DNA of 64,000 nt from Verrucomicrobiota bacterium (GTDB lineage: Bacteria; Verrucomicrobiota; Verrucomicrobiia; Limisphaerales; J093), in assembly GCA_029556615.1 (NCBI GenBank), contig JAKQDD010000079.1, forward strand, positions 1 to 64,000, in the 5' to 3' direction. Shown here piece by piece: positions 35,074 to 43,831 of the stretch. How positions within the stretch are numbered: position 1 is the first letter of the stretch; the number at the start of each line of letters is the position of its first letter. The notes under the pieces were generated by a model. It saw nothing but the letters and a program-made list of their open reading frames with translations. It was not told the DNA's origin and made no database searches. The position numbers and the translations under genes were made by a program.

Positions 35074-36297
35074 TCAAGCGGGGAAGAGGCTGGTGAGGGT
35101 CTGTTTGACGCGCGAGGTCCATGAGACGCGATCGCGGGGGTTGGCGTGCTGGAACGATCCGAACTTGACGAGGCCGATGGCGGTGGCGAACTCGGGTTGG
35201 TCGAGGCTGGCGGCGAGGCCGCTGAGGGACTGCATGCGTCCGATGCGGACGGGGAGGCCGAAGACGCGTTCGGCGAGGGTGGTGATATTGGGGATGCGGG
35301 CGCCGCCTCCGACGAGGCAGATGCCGGCACGGATGGAGTCGAGGAGTCCGGCGCCTTCGATTTCCTCGGCGATGATTTCGAGGATTTCCTCGAGGCGCAG
35401 GGACATGATGCGGCGGAGGTGATCGAGGTTAACGGAGCGTTCGGGGAGTCCGACGTCATGGGTGAGGGTGAGGGTTTGGCCTTTGAGGGCGGGGTCGGGG
35501 AGGCTGCCGCCGTGTTCGATTTTGAGGGCTTCGGCGCGGCTCATGGAGATTTTGAGGCCGTAGGCGAGGTCATTGCTGACATGATCGCCGCCGACGGCGA
35601 GGGCGCCGGTGTGTTGGATGATGCCATCGGCGCAGACGACGTACTCAGTGACGCCGGCGCCGAGGTCGATGGCGAGGGCGCCGAGTTCCTTATCTTGGGG
35701 TGTGAGGGTGGCGAGGGCGGAGGCGATGCCGCTGAAGACGAGGTCATCGACTTCGAGCTGGAGGCTTTTGACGGCGCGGATGGGGTTTTGGAGGCGGTGG
35801 GTGACGCCGTGGACGACGTGGACATCGACTTCGATCTGGGAGCCGACCATTCCGGCGGGGTTCAGGACACCGGGCTGGCCATCGACGATAAAGTGCTGGC
35901 GGATGACATGGACGGTATGATTTTCCGCGGGGAGGGTGATGGCCTTGGCGTTCTTGACGACATCCTGGACATCGTCCGCGGTGATGTCGCGATCGACGGA
36001 CGGGATATTATGATGGCCGCGGTGATTAAAGCCGCGGATATGGCTGCCGGTGACGCCGAGGTAGACGCTGCGGATTTCGACATTAGCCATTTGTTCCGCC
36101 TCGGCGATGGCGGCGCGGACATCATCGGCGGTGGCGGCGGGGTCGATGATCTCGCCCTTGCGCACCCCGCGGGATCGGGACTGGCCGATGCCGATGATGC
36201 CGAGGCCGCGGTCGGCGTGGAGTTCGCCGACGGCGACGCAGACTTTGGACGTGCCGAGGTCAAGTCCGACGAGGAGGGGCGGTTTGGAGTCAAACAT
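35074..36297 (-). CDS. ftsA: Cell division protein FtsA
   Basis: A 407-residue actin-like protein that tethers FtsZ to the membrane. Actin-fold phosphate loops are clear: LLVGLDLGTSKVCVAVGE at the start, ALAIDLGAGVTEYVV in the middle and ICLVGGGARIPNI towards the end. The C-terminus RVKQTLTSLFPA is the amphipathic membrane-targeting helix. The ATG at 36297 sits in the end of ftsQ (8-base overlap). It directly precedes ftsZ, as in most bacteria. Confidence 0.95.
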   Translation of the reverse strand: MFDSKPPLLVGLDLGTSKVCVAVGELHADRGLGIIGIGQSRSRGVRKGEIIDPAATADDVRAAIAEAEQMANVEIRSVYLGVTGSHIRGFNHRGHHNIPSVDRDITADDVQDVVKNAKAITLPAENHTVHVIRQHFIVDGQPGVLNPAGMVGSQIEVDVHVVHGVTHRLQNPIRAVKSLQLEVDDLVFSGIASALATLTPQDKELGALAIDLGAGVTEYVVCADGIIQHTGALAVGGDHVSNDLAYGLKISMSRAEALKIEHGGSLPDPALKGQTLTLTHDVGLPERSVNLDHLRRIMSLRLEEILEIIAEEIEGAGLLDSIRAGICLVGGGARIPNITTLAERVFGLPVRIGRMQSLSGLAASLDQPEFATAIGLVKFGSFQHANPRDRVSWTSRVKQTLTSLFPA

Positions 36298-37249
36298 GTT
36301 TGCGTCGGGGTCGGGTTGGTTTATTGGGTTTGGGTTTGGCTGGGGGCATGAGGCTGGCTTCCAGCCAGAGGACGGGGCAATTGTTGGTGACGGAGAGGTC
36401 GAGGCTGGCGACGGCTTTGGCCATTCGGGCGCCGGCTTCCTGGACGAGGCGCCAGCGTTCGACCTGATCTTCGAGGCCATCGTAGCTGCAAGTGATCCGG
36501 GATCCCTGGCCGGTGGTGATTTCGAGGGTGACGGGGGAGGAGACATCGAGGCAGCGGAGGTCGACGTGGGGGGCGAGGGGGGATTGATCGAACAGTTCCT
36601 GGAATCGAAGGGCGGCCTGGACGGAGCGGGAGCGCACGGTATTGCCTGGGCGGAGGTCGGCGCTGCTGATGCCGCGGAGGACGGGGAGGTTCTCGAGAGC
36701 CTGGGCGTAGGTGGCGGATGGGCGTGTTGAGGGGAGGGAGGGCATGACGACGGCGGCGCGATCGAGGTAATAGACGGCGGGCGCGATGCCGTTGGTGCCG
36801 TCGGGCTGGACTGCCTGGATTTGCATTACCGGTTCGCGTTCGGTGATCCGGATGCGCAGGAGGTGGGGGAGAACGCGTTCGACGGCGACGGACTCGATCT
36901 GGGGGACGAGTTCGAGGTCACGGCGGATGCGTGGCAGGTCGACGAGGAGGAGGTTCTCGCCCTCGCGGACGCCGGCCCAACGGCGGATCTGGTCGGGTCT
37001 GATCCAGACGCCATCAGTTTGGATTTCTATGGACTGGAGGGCGAAGAGTCCGCTATCGAGGAACTGGCGTTGGGCCCAGCGCCAACCGGCCAGACCGAGG
37101 TAGACGGAGCCCAGGGTGAGGACGGCGAGGCCGAGAGCGTTGCCAACGAGGCGCCAGCGGGCGCGCCGGCCCGGCTTGCCCCGGAGCGTGAGACGGGTCC
37201 TGGGAGACCGTTCGACTCGTCGGTTCCTGGATGGGGAGCGGAACAGCAT
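36290..37249 (-). CDS. ftsQ: Cell division protein FtsQ (POTRA domain)
   Basis: A 319-residue bitopic protein. A basic 35-residue cytoplasmic tail is followed by one membrane helix (GLAVLTLGSVYLGLAGW, about residues 38-55), a POTRA domain (LQSIEIQTDGVWIRPDQIRRW, then GENLLLVDLPRIRRDLELVP and VERVLPHLLRIRITEREPVM) and the FtsQ beta domain. It is the periplasmic scaffold that ties FtsZ assembly to the septal wall synthase. It lies four bases after ddl and overlaps ftsA, in the classical order. Confidence 0.92.
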   Translation of the reverse strand: MLFRSPSRNRRVERSPRTRLTLRGKPGRRARWRLVGNALGLAVLTLGSVYLGLAGWRWAQRQFLDSGLFALQSIEIQTDGVWIRPDQIRRWAGVREGENLLLVDLPRIRRDLELVPQIESVAVERVLPHLLRIRITEREPVMQIQAVQPDGTNGIAPAVYYLDRAAVVMPSLPSTRPSATYAQALENLPVLRGISSADLRPGNTVRSRSVQAALRFQELFDQSPLAPHVDLRCLDVSSPVTLEITTGQGSRITCSYDGLEDQVERWRLVQEAGARMAKAVASLDLSVTNNCPVLWLEASLMPPAKPKPNKPTRPRRKHV

Positions 37250-37253
37250 GAGG

Positions 37254-38246
37254 TTATGAGGTGACGCGCGGGCCGTGGGCGCGGTGGGTTTTTCGGGCGG
37301 AATGACGGGAGGCGCAGGCTCGAGCGCGTGCGAGTTCGAGCATGCGCTGGCAGAGCGCGGGGAAGTCGTAGCCCACGGCGGCGGCGGCTTTGGGCAGCAG
37401 GCTAAGCTCCGTCATGCCGGGCAGGGTATTGACTTCGAGGACGACCGGGGTGCCATCGGGCTGGACGATCACGTCGACCCGGGCGTAGTCCCGTCCGCCG
37501 ATGGCGTGGAAGGCCTTGAGAGCGGCGGTTTGGATGCGTTTGGCTGTGGCTGGGGGGAAGCGTCCGGGGAGGAAGAACTCGGTGGCGCCGGCGGTGTATT
37601 TGTTGCGGTAATCGAGAACACCGGAGCGGGGGCGGACTTCGATGACGGGCAGGGCCTGATCTGCGAGGATGCCGACGGTGGCTTCGGTGCCGATGAGGCG
37701 TTGTTCCATGAGGACTTCGGAGTCGAACTGGAGGGCGTGGGCGAGGGCTTTAGGGAACTGGCGGGGCCGGTCGACAAACTGGAGGCCGACGCTGGATCCC
37801 TGGCGCACGGGTTTGAGGACGACGGGGGGTTCCCAGCCCTTGGGCCAGGTGCGGGTTTCCGATTGCAGGATGGCATAGCGGGCGGTGGGGAGCCCGGCGG
37901 CCTGGCATCGTTGTTTGGTGAGGACTTTATCGAAGGCGATACGGCTGGCGAGGGCGTCGCAGCCGGTGTAGGGGATACCGCGGTCGTCGAGCTCATGTTG
38001 GACTGCGCCGTCTTCCCCGTAGGTGCCGTGCAAGGCGAGGAAGACGACATCGGTCTTGGGGGGCAGTGTCCAGGCGGCATTGCGGGGGTCCAATTCGGTC
38101 ACGCGGTGGCCGAGTTGGCGGAGGGCTTTGGCGACGGCCGTGCCGGAACGGATTGAGACCTCGCGTTCCGCGGAGGGGCCGCCGAGCATGACGGTCACGG
38201 AGAGCGGTTTGGGGCGACGGGGTGGTGTTGGGCGATTTGAGGGCAT
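37254..38246 (-). CDS. ddl: D-alanine--D-alanine ligase
   Basis: A 330-residue ATP-grasp ligase that makes the D-Ala-D-Ala dipeptide used by MurF. Family motifs are present: VTVMLGGPSAEREVSIRSG at the N-terminus, HGTYGEDGAVQ, PYTGCDALASRIAFDK, VVLKPVRQGSSVGL and VLEVNTLPGMTELSLLP at the C-terminal Mg site. The ATG at 38246 gives a normal start 28 bases after murB; a further upstream frame overlaps murB and is less likely. C-terminal residues are basic and variable. Confidence 0.95.
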   Translation of the reverse strand: MPSNRPTPPRRPKPLSVTVMLGGPSAEREVSIRSGTAVAKALRQLGHRVTELDPRNAAWTLPPKTDVVFLALHGTYGEDGAVQHELDDRGIPYTGCDALASRIAFDKVLTKQRCQAAGLPTARYAILQSETRTWPKGWEPPVVLKPVRQGSSVGLQFVDRPRQFPKALAHALQFDSEVLMEQRLIGTEATVGILADQALPVIEVRPRSGVLDYRNKYTAGATEFFLPGRFPPATAKRIQTAALKAFHAIGGRDYARVDVIVQPDGTPVVLEVNTLPGMTELSLLPKAAAAVGYDFPALCQRMLELARARACASRHSARKTHRAHGPRVTS

Positions 38247-38274
38247 GGAGAGTTCCCGGCGGATGCGCGCGTTG

Positions 38275-39270
38275 CTAGTCTTCACCGACGATTTCCACTT
38301 CGTTTTCGAGCGCGACGCCCCGTTCTTCCTGGGCACGTCTGCGGATCAGGTTGATGAGGGAGAGGACCTCGGCGGCGGTGGCGTTGCCGAGGTTGACGAT
38401 GAAATTGCCGTGGAGGAGCGAGACCTGGGCATCGCCGATGCGGGTGCCTTTGAGGCCCAGTTCTTCGATGAGCCGGCCGGCCGGGAGGGCGCCCGGGTTC
38501 TTGAAAGCGCAGCCGGCGCTGGGCTGGCGCGGCTGGCTGGCCCATCGGCGGCGGCTGAAGGCGGCCATGCGTTCGCGGATTGCGGATTCGGGGGCCGGTT
38601 CGCCGAGGAAGACGGCGGCGAGGGCGACGCGGTCCGCGAAGAGGGGGCAGGCCCGGTACTGGACCGGGATCGTTTCCGTGCGACGTTCCTCGATGCGGCC
38701 CGAACGATCCATGCAGCGGACGGACGCCACTCGATCGAAGGTGCGGGACCCGTGAGCCCCGGCGTTCATTCGGAGCGCGCCTCCGAGGCTGCCGGGGATG
38801 CCTTCGAAGAACTCGAAGCCGGATAGGCCGAGGCGCCGTGCCTCTGCCGCGAGTTTGGGCAGGGGGAGTCCCGCCCCGCAGCGGAGAGTCGAGCCGGACG
38901 CGGTGAGCGTGCGGAACGACGGTTGACTCAGCCGGACGACGACGCCGCGGAAGCCGCCATCGCGCACCACGAGGTTCGATCCTCGGCCGAGGATCATCCA
39001 CGGGACATGGCATTGGGAGCAGAGGTTCAGGATCTGGGCCAGGTCATCCTCGGCAGCGGGTTCGACCCACAGGTCCGCGGGTCCGCCGACGCGGAGGGTT
39101 GTGTGGGGTGCGAGCGGTTCGCGGCTGCGAACGACGGACGGGGGGGACAAGTGGTTTCGGAGCAACGGGGCCAAGGCAAGGACGTCCCGAGGGTGGGGTC
39201 GGGCGCCATCCTTGGCGGCACCGGCGCGGGGCGGGTTCGGGCGGGGCGCGGTGGCGGGGTGTTGGTTCAT
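38275..39270 (-). CDS. murB: UDP-N-acetylenolpyruvoylglucosamine reductase (MurB)
   Basis: A 331-residue FAD enzyme that reduces UDP-GlcNAc-enolpyruvate to UDP-MurNAc. The FAD-binding region has TTLRVGGPADLWVEP, ILGRGSNLVVRDGG and GIPGSLGGALRMNAGAHG. The active-site block reads QPSAGCAFKNP: the proton donor is Cys where many MurB have Ser, a substitution known in part of the family. About 30 extra N-terminal residues precede the domain. It overlaps murG by four bases. murC, which usually stands between murG and murB, is absent. Confidence 0.94.
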   Translation of the reverse strand: MNQHPATAPRPNPPRAGAAKDGARPHPRDVLALAPLLRNHLSPPSVVRSREPLAPHTTLRVGGPADLWVEPAAEDDLAQILNLCSQCHVPWMILGRGSNLVVRDGGFRGVVVRLSQPSFRTLTASGSTLRCGAGLPLPKLAAEARRLGLSGFEFFEGIPGSLGGALRMNAGAHGSRTFDRVASVRCMDRSGRIEERRTETIPVQYRACPLFADRVALAAVFLGEPAPESAIRERMAAFSRRRWASQPRQPSAGCAFKNPGALPAGRLIEELGLKGTRIGDAQVSLLHGNFIVNLGNATAAEVLSLINLIRRRAQEERGVALENEVEIVGED

Positions 39271-40523
39271 GGCGACGTGCGGTTGGGGGCAGGGGACCGC
39301 GACGGAGCGCCGTCATGAGGTTCGAGTGGTGCGATGGCGACCGGCAGGGGATTGGCGGGCGTTTGCGGGTGCGCCTTGCGCTGGGGCGATCCCGCGAGCA
39401 GCGCGTCCGCGATGCAGTCGGCGGCATCCGGTTGGTGCCATCGGGCCTGATTTTGGTGCTGCTGTTGTCGGAGGACGTGATTATGGAGCAAGTCGGAGAG
39501 GCGGGCCTGCAGCGTTTCGGGGGTGGCTTGGGCCTGAGGGAGCAGGGAGGCTGCCCCGGTTTCGACCCAGGCGCACGCATTAAGGTGCTGGTGGTTGTCA
39601 ACGGCGGCGGGAAACGGGATGAGGAGCGCGGGAACGCGCATGGCGGCGATTTCCGCGAGGAAGGAGGCGCCGGCTCGTCCGATGACGACGGTGGCGGCGC
39701 CGAGGGCGAGTTCCATTTCGGTGAGGAAGGCGCGGGCGACGGCGGTGGCGCCGCTGGCGCGGTAGGCATCGCGGATCTGGGCCTCGTCGGCCGGGCCGGT
39801 CAGATGGAGGAATTGGAGATCGGGCTCGGTTTTGCGAACCAGGGGCAGGGCGCGACAGAGGGCCTGGTTCAAGCCGCTGGCGCCCTGGCTTCCGCCGGCG
39901 ATGAGGACGACGGGTTGGTTGGGGCGGAGGCCGAGGGCCAGGCGGCAGGGTTCGGGATCGAGGGGTTGGAACTGGGGGCGAACCGGCATTCCCAGCACGT
40001 CGATTTGGGGAGCAGCCAAGCGGCGTGCTGCCTGGGGAAAGAAGGTGAAGGCGCGGCGGGCCACATGGGCGAGCCAGCGGTTGGCGCGTCCGGGGATGGC
40101 GTTAGCCTCGTGGAGGTAGGCGGGGGTCCGGCAGAGTCGGGCTGCGAGCACGGGAGGGGCGCTGGTGAACCCTCCCATGGCGAGGACGGCGGCCGGCGGT
40201 CGGCGGCGGAACTCGAGTCGGCACCATTGGAAGGAGCGGAGGAAGCCGGCGACGAACGCGCCGAGGCGACCGCGTTCGAGGCCCACGGCGGGCAGGGGGA
40301 CGGCGCGCAGGTGGGGAGCGGTGCTGGTGGCCTGGTGATCGATGGCCTTTGCGGAGACGAGGAGGAGGGGTTGAGCGCCGCGTGTTTCGAGAGCTTCGGC
40401 GATCGCGATGGCTGGGAAGACATGCCCGCCGGTGCCGCCGCAGCCGAGCACGACGAGCGATGCGTCAGCCGGCGAGGGCTTGACGCGTGCGGCGGAAGAG
40501 TCCGGCTTCCGTTCGTTGCGCAT
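39267..40523 (-). CDS. murG: UDP-GlcNAc:lipid I N-acetylglucosaminyltransferase (MurG)
   Basis: A 418-residue GT28 glycosyltransferase that turns lipid I into lipid II at the inner face of the membrane. Glycine loops VVLGCGGTGGHVFPAIAIAEAL (read as GGTGGHVFPAIAIAEAL) and IAGGSQGASGLNQAL are complete; the acceptor-side HEANAIPGRANRWL and the nucleotide-site VIGRAGASFLAEIAAM then DNHQHLNA follow. The ATG at 40523 lies 34 bases after the ftsW stop. The C-terminus (about 40 residues) is longer than usual and overlaps murB. Confidence 0.94.
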   Translation of the reverse strand: MRNERKPDSSAARVKPSPADASLVVLGCGGTGGHVFPAIAIAEALETRGAQPLLLVSAKAIDHQATSTAPHLRAVPLPAVGLERGRLGAFVAGFLRSFQWCRLEFRRRPPAAVLAMGGFTSAPPVLAARLCRTPAYLHEANAIPGRANRWLAHVARRAFTFFPQAARRLAAPQIDVLGMPVRPQFQPLDPEPCRLALGLRPNQPVVLIAGGSQGASGLNQALCRALPLVRKTEPDLQFLHLTGPADEAQIRDAYRASGATAVARAFLTEMELALGAATVVIGRAGASFLAEIAAMRVPALLIPFPAAVDNHQHLNACAWVETGAASLLPQAQATPETLQARLSDLLHNHVLRQQQHQNQARWHQPDAADCIADALLAGSPQRKAHPQTPANPLPVAIAPLEPHDGAPSRSPAPNRTSP

Positions 40524-40557
40524 GGGGCAAACCCGCGGAATACCGTCCGCTCGGTGT

Positions 40558-41670
40558 TCAGACCATTTGCAGTTCGTGATTCTCCTCGAGGGCCGCCGGA
40601 GCGCCATCGGGTTGGGGGGTGCCTCGGGCGACACTGACGAGGGCTCCGGTGCACAAGAGCATCATCATCAGATTGGATCCTCCGTAACTGACGAAGGGGA
40701 GGGCGAGCCCCTTGTTGGGAAAGGCTCCGGAGACGACGCCGATATTGATCATGGCCTGCAGGCTGACGAGAAAGGTGATGCCGGCAGCGAGCAACTGGCT
40801 GAAGCGGTCGGCGGCATGGCGGGCGATCGAGAGGCCGCAGGCGAGGAACAGGGCGAAGAGGGCGACGACGCCGAGGGAGCCGGCCAGCCCGAATTCTTCA
40901 CCGATGATGGCGAAGATGAAGTCCGTTTGATGTTCGGGGAGGAACGTCTTTTGGGTACTGGCATTCAGACCGACCCCGGTGGGTCCGCCGGCGCCGAGGG
41001 CGAGTCGTGCCTGCCAGGCCTGGTAACCGACGCCGAGGCGTGTGGCCTCGGGGTGGAGCCAGGCTTCGATGCGGTCGATGCGGACCGGGTTGAGGTAGAG
41101 CAGGCCGCCGACGGCGGCGATGCCGAGGAGGACGGGCGGCAGCAGGTAGCGCCAGCGCGCGCCCGCGACGAGGAGGACGCCGGTGCTGACCGCGGCCAGC
41201 AGGAGAGCTGTCCCCCAGTCCGGTTCGAGGAACACGAGCACGACGACGGGGAGGGCGATGAGGCCGGGCACGAGGATGCCATGGCGGAAGGTGCGGGTGA
41301 GACGATGATGGGCGGCGCCGTAGGAAGCCAGGGCCAGGAGCAAGGCGAACTTGGCGAAATCCGACGGCTGGAACTGGAAGCCCGCGAGCCGGAACCATCG
41401 GCGCGCGCCATTGATCTTGACCCCGAAGACCAGGACGCAGGCGAGGAGGATGATCGCCAAGGCGAACACGATCCATGTCCAGGACCGGAGTCGCTGATGT
41501 CCGATGGCGACGAGGAGCGAGGCTCCGGCGAGTCCCAGTCCGCCGGCGATGACCTGGCGGGAGAGGTAGCGGGAGCTGTCGTCTGGCGGGCTGATGCTGT
41601 AGAGCGTGACCATCCCCACGGACATGAGGGCGGCGACGCAGAACAACAGCAGCGTGGTAGCGCGGTTCAT
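40558..41670 (-). CDS. ftsW: SEDS-family septal peptidoglycan polymerase FtsW
   Basis: A 370-residue protein with about ten membrane helices. SEDS hallmarks are NGARRWFRLAGFQFQPSDFAK, the catalytic Asp in LEPDWGTALLLA, QARLALGAGGPTGVGLNAS, FLPEHQTDFIFAIIGEE, and the C-terminal GLALPFVSYGGSNLM. It polymerises lipid II with FtsI at the septum. The stop lies 34 bases before murG. The preceding gene is a LysM lipoprotein where murD usually stands. Confidence 0.95.
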   Translation of the reverse strand: MNRATTLLLFCVAALMSVGMVTLYSISPPDDSSRYLSRQVIAGGLGLAGASLLVAIGHQRLRSWTWIVFALAIILLACVLVFGVKINGARRWFRLAGFQFQPSDFAKFALLLALASYGAAHHRLTRTFRHGILVPGLIALPVVVLVFLEPDWGTALLLAAVSTGVLLVAGARWRYLLPPVLLGIAAVGGLLYLNPVRIDRIEAWLHPEATRLGVGYQAWQARLALGAGGPTGVGLNASTQKTFLPEHQTDFIFAIIGEEFGLAGSLGVVALFALFLACGLSIARHAADRFSQLLAAGITFLVSLQAMINIGVVSGAFPNKGLALPFVSYGGSNLMMMLLCTGALVSVARGTPQPDGAPAALEENHELQMV

Positions 41671-41685
41671 GGCCGGAACTCCGGC

Positions 41686-42474
41686 TCAATAGACGACAGG
41701 GCCGGCGGGGGTATTGGCGGGCGGGGGTTGGACATATCCGGCGTCCGCGGGGGTTGCGGGCGTGGTGGTGGGGATTTTCAGTTTCTGGCCGACGCTGATG
41801 CGGTCGGTCTTAAGGTTGTTGGCGGCCCGGAGTTCGCGGACGGTGACGTGGTATTGGCGTGCGATGCGGGTGAGGTTATCACCGCTCTTGACCACGTAGA
41901 CCTGCGATCCGTCAGGCGGGGATCCGGCGCCGGGCGTGGTGGTGGCGGGCACGGGTGCCGGGACCTGGAGTTTCTGGCCGATCTGGAGCCGGCGCGGGTC
42001 GATGCCGGGGTTGGCCTGCATGAAGGCATTGAGGGAAACGCCGTGGGCCTTGGCGATTTTGCCGGGGTTATCCCCGGGCTTGACGACGTACTCGGTCGTG
42101 GCGGGCGTGATGGGGGTTGTATCCCCTGGCGCGACGAATCCTCCGGCGTAGCCGGCGTTGGTTGGGGTGATGGCGCCGTAGCCAGGCGTGGTGAGGGTCT
42201 GGCCGCCGAAGCCGGCGCCATTGGTGTCGACGAGGTAGGGGTTGATGTTGGTGAGGGAGGCGAGATCGTTGGTCTGGCCGAACATCGTGGAGGGCGTCGT
42301 GGTGCCGGCGAGGGGCGCTTCTTCCGGCGGCTTGCGACAGCCTTGAAGGAGGAGGCCGCCCAGGAAGACGCCGTGCAGTGCCAGGATGGTGATGACGGCG
42401 AGGCGGACGTTGGATTTGCCCTTGGACGCCTGTCCGAGGGGTGAGAGATGGCCGATGGGTGTTGGGTTATTCAT
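41686..42474 (-). CDS. LysM-domain lipoprotein within the dcw cluster
   Basis: A 262-residue protein with an N-terminal hydrophobic segment (LAVITILALHGVFLGGLLLQGC) ending in a lipobox-like LLQGC at residue 46, preceded by an unusually long basic region. Two LysM domains follow, at about residues 128-172 (EYVVKPGDNPGKIAKAHGVS) and 192-236 (VYVVKSGDNLTRIARQYHVT), separated by Thr/Pro-rich linkers. LysM binds GlcNAc-containing glycans, so a peptidoglycan-associated periplasmic role is likely. It occupies the position of murD between mraY and ftsW, 15 bases before ftsW, so it should be co-transcribed with the division genes. Confidence 0.85.
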   Translation of the reverse strand: MNNPTPIGHLSPLGQASKGKSNVRLAVITILALHGVFLGGLLLQGCRKPPEEAPLAGTTTPSTMFGQTNDLASLTNINPYLVDTNGAGFGGQTLTTPGYGAITPTNAGYAGGFVAPGDTTPITPATTEYVVKPGDNPGKIAKAHGVSLNAFMQANPGIDPRRLQIGQKLQVPAPVPATTTPGAGSPPDGSQVYVVKSGDNLTRIARQYHVTVRELRAANNLKTDRISVGQKLKIPTTTPATPADAGYVQPPPANTPAGPVVY

Positions 42475-42607
42475 GGGTTAAGGGGGGGCGGGACTATGGA
42501 ATTTGAAGCCAGGACATGTCACAAATCGAAACTCGAGGCGAGACGATCGCCACAACGCCGCGGCGGCGTTCTTTCGCCGCACCAGAGACTTCTTCTAACT
42601 AACAACG

Positions 42608-42641
42608 AAAAAACCAGGGTGCAAGGAGTAAAGCGCCTTGC
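42608..42641 (-). terminator. Possible attenuator/terminator after mraY
   Basis: On the minus strand a 6-bp stem GCAAGG/CCTTGC with a 9-base loop is followed, after seven bases, by TTTTTT. A second GC hairpin (GCGGCG/CGCCGC) lies at 42563-42580. They sit in the 211-bp gap between mraY and the LysM gene, the only large gap in the dcw cluster. The stem is short and distant from the T-run, so termination may be weak. Confidence 0.4.
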
Positions 42642-42685
42642 GGATTCACGCGCCAGCGGGGCGGGGATGATGAGTTGGGCGGGCA

Positions 42686-43831
42686 TCAGCGCACTTTCAG
42701 GGTGGCGAGCGCCAGGACGGCGCACAGGACGCAGAGGATGTAGAATCGGGTGACGATCTTGGTCTCCGGCCATCCGAGCTTTTCGAAGTGATGGTGGAGG
42801 GGGGTCATGAGGAAGACGCGTTGTTCGACACCGCGGAGACGGCGGCTGAGTTTGAAGCAACCGACCTGGATGATGACGGAGGCGGCTTCGACGACGAAGA
42901 CGCCGCCGGCGATGAGGAGGACGAAGGGTTGGTGGATCAGCACCGCCATGATGCCGAGGACGCCGCCCAGCGCGAGGGAACCGGTGTCGCCCATGAAGAT
43001 CTCGGCAGGATGACAGTTGAACCAGAGAAAGCCGAGGCCGGCGCCGAAGAGCGCGCCGCAGATCACGGTCAGTTCGCCGGCACCCGGGACGTAGGGCACC
43101 TGGAGGTAGGCGGCCATGCGGGCGTTGCCGGCGATGTAGGTGAGGACGAGGAAGACGGTGGTGACGATGAGGGTGCAGCCGATGGCGAGGCCGTCGAGGC
43201 CGTCGGTGAGGTTGACGGCATTCGAGCTGCCGACAATGGTGAAGGTGGCCAGGAGGAGGCCTGTGATCGTGGCGCCGGTCGCGACCGGGTGTTTGTAGAA
43301 CGGGACGATGATGTCGGTGATCAAGGTGCGGGTGGCGGGGATCGCCCAAAGGTAGAAAGCGATGAAGCCGGCCAGGAGGAATTGCACCCAGAGCTTGGCC
43401 CGGGCGTGGACGCCGCGGCCGCTCTGCTGCGCGATTTTGGCCCAGTCGTCGTAGAAGCCGAGTCCCGCGAGACCGAGCAGCGAGACGAGCGTGAGGACGG
43501 TGAAGGCATTCCACTGGGCCCAGAGGAGCGCCGTGAGGTCGACGGCCATGACGATCAACAGGCCGCCCATGGTGGGTGTGCCGCGCTTGCCGGCGGGCGA
43601 TCGGGCGAGGCCGCCGGTGACGGTGGCGACGTCCGGGTACTCCTGGCCGAACTTCAGCCGGCGGAGGCTGGCGATGATCCAGGGGCCGAGCCAGAGGCTG
43701 ATCAAGAGGGCAGTGACCGCAGCGCCGGCGGTGCGGAAGGTGATGTACCGGAAGAGCCGGAGAAACGACAGGGAATCGACCCAGTCGGGGTCCGACACGC
43801 TCAGGAGGTATTGGCTCAGGTAGTAGAGCAT
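42686..43831 (-). CDS. mraY: Phospho-MurNAc-pentapeptide translocase (MraY)
   Basis: A 381-residue membrane enzyme (about ten helices) that links phospho-MurNAc-pentapeptide to undecaprenyl phosphate, making lipid I. Family motifs are complete: GKRGTPTMGGLLIV, LGFYDDWAKI (catalytic Asp pair), SSNAVNLTDGLDGLAIG, WFNCHPAEIFMGDTGSLALGG and MTPLHHHFEKLGWPETKIV. It starts within the last codons of murF (16-base overlap). Confidence 0.97.
   Translation of the reverse strand: MLYYLSQYLLSVSDPDWVDSLSFLRLFRYITFRTAGAAVTALLISLWLGPWIIASLRRLKFGQEYPDVATVTGGLARSPAGKRGTPTMGGLLIVMAVDLTALLWAQWNAFTVLTLVSLLGLAGLGFYDDWAKIAQQSGRGVHARAKLWVQFLLAGFIAFYLWAIPATRTLITDIIVPFYKHPVATGATITGLLLATFTIVGSSNAVNLTDGLDGLAIGCTLIVTTVFLVLTYIAGNARMAAYLQVPYVPGAGELTVICGALFGAGLGFLWFNCHPAEIFMGDTGSLALGGVLGIMAVLIHQPFVLLIAGGVFVVEAASVIIQVGCFKLSRRLRGVEQRVFLMTPLHHHFEKLGWPETKIVTRFYILCVLCAVLALATLKVR

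Noticed and set aside
40408..42444. Long + strand frame across ftsW and the LysM gene
   Set aside because: Low-complexity composition and no family resemblance; the minus strand carries FtsW and LysM motifs.
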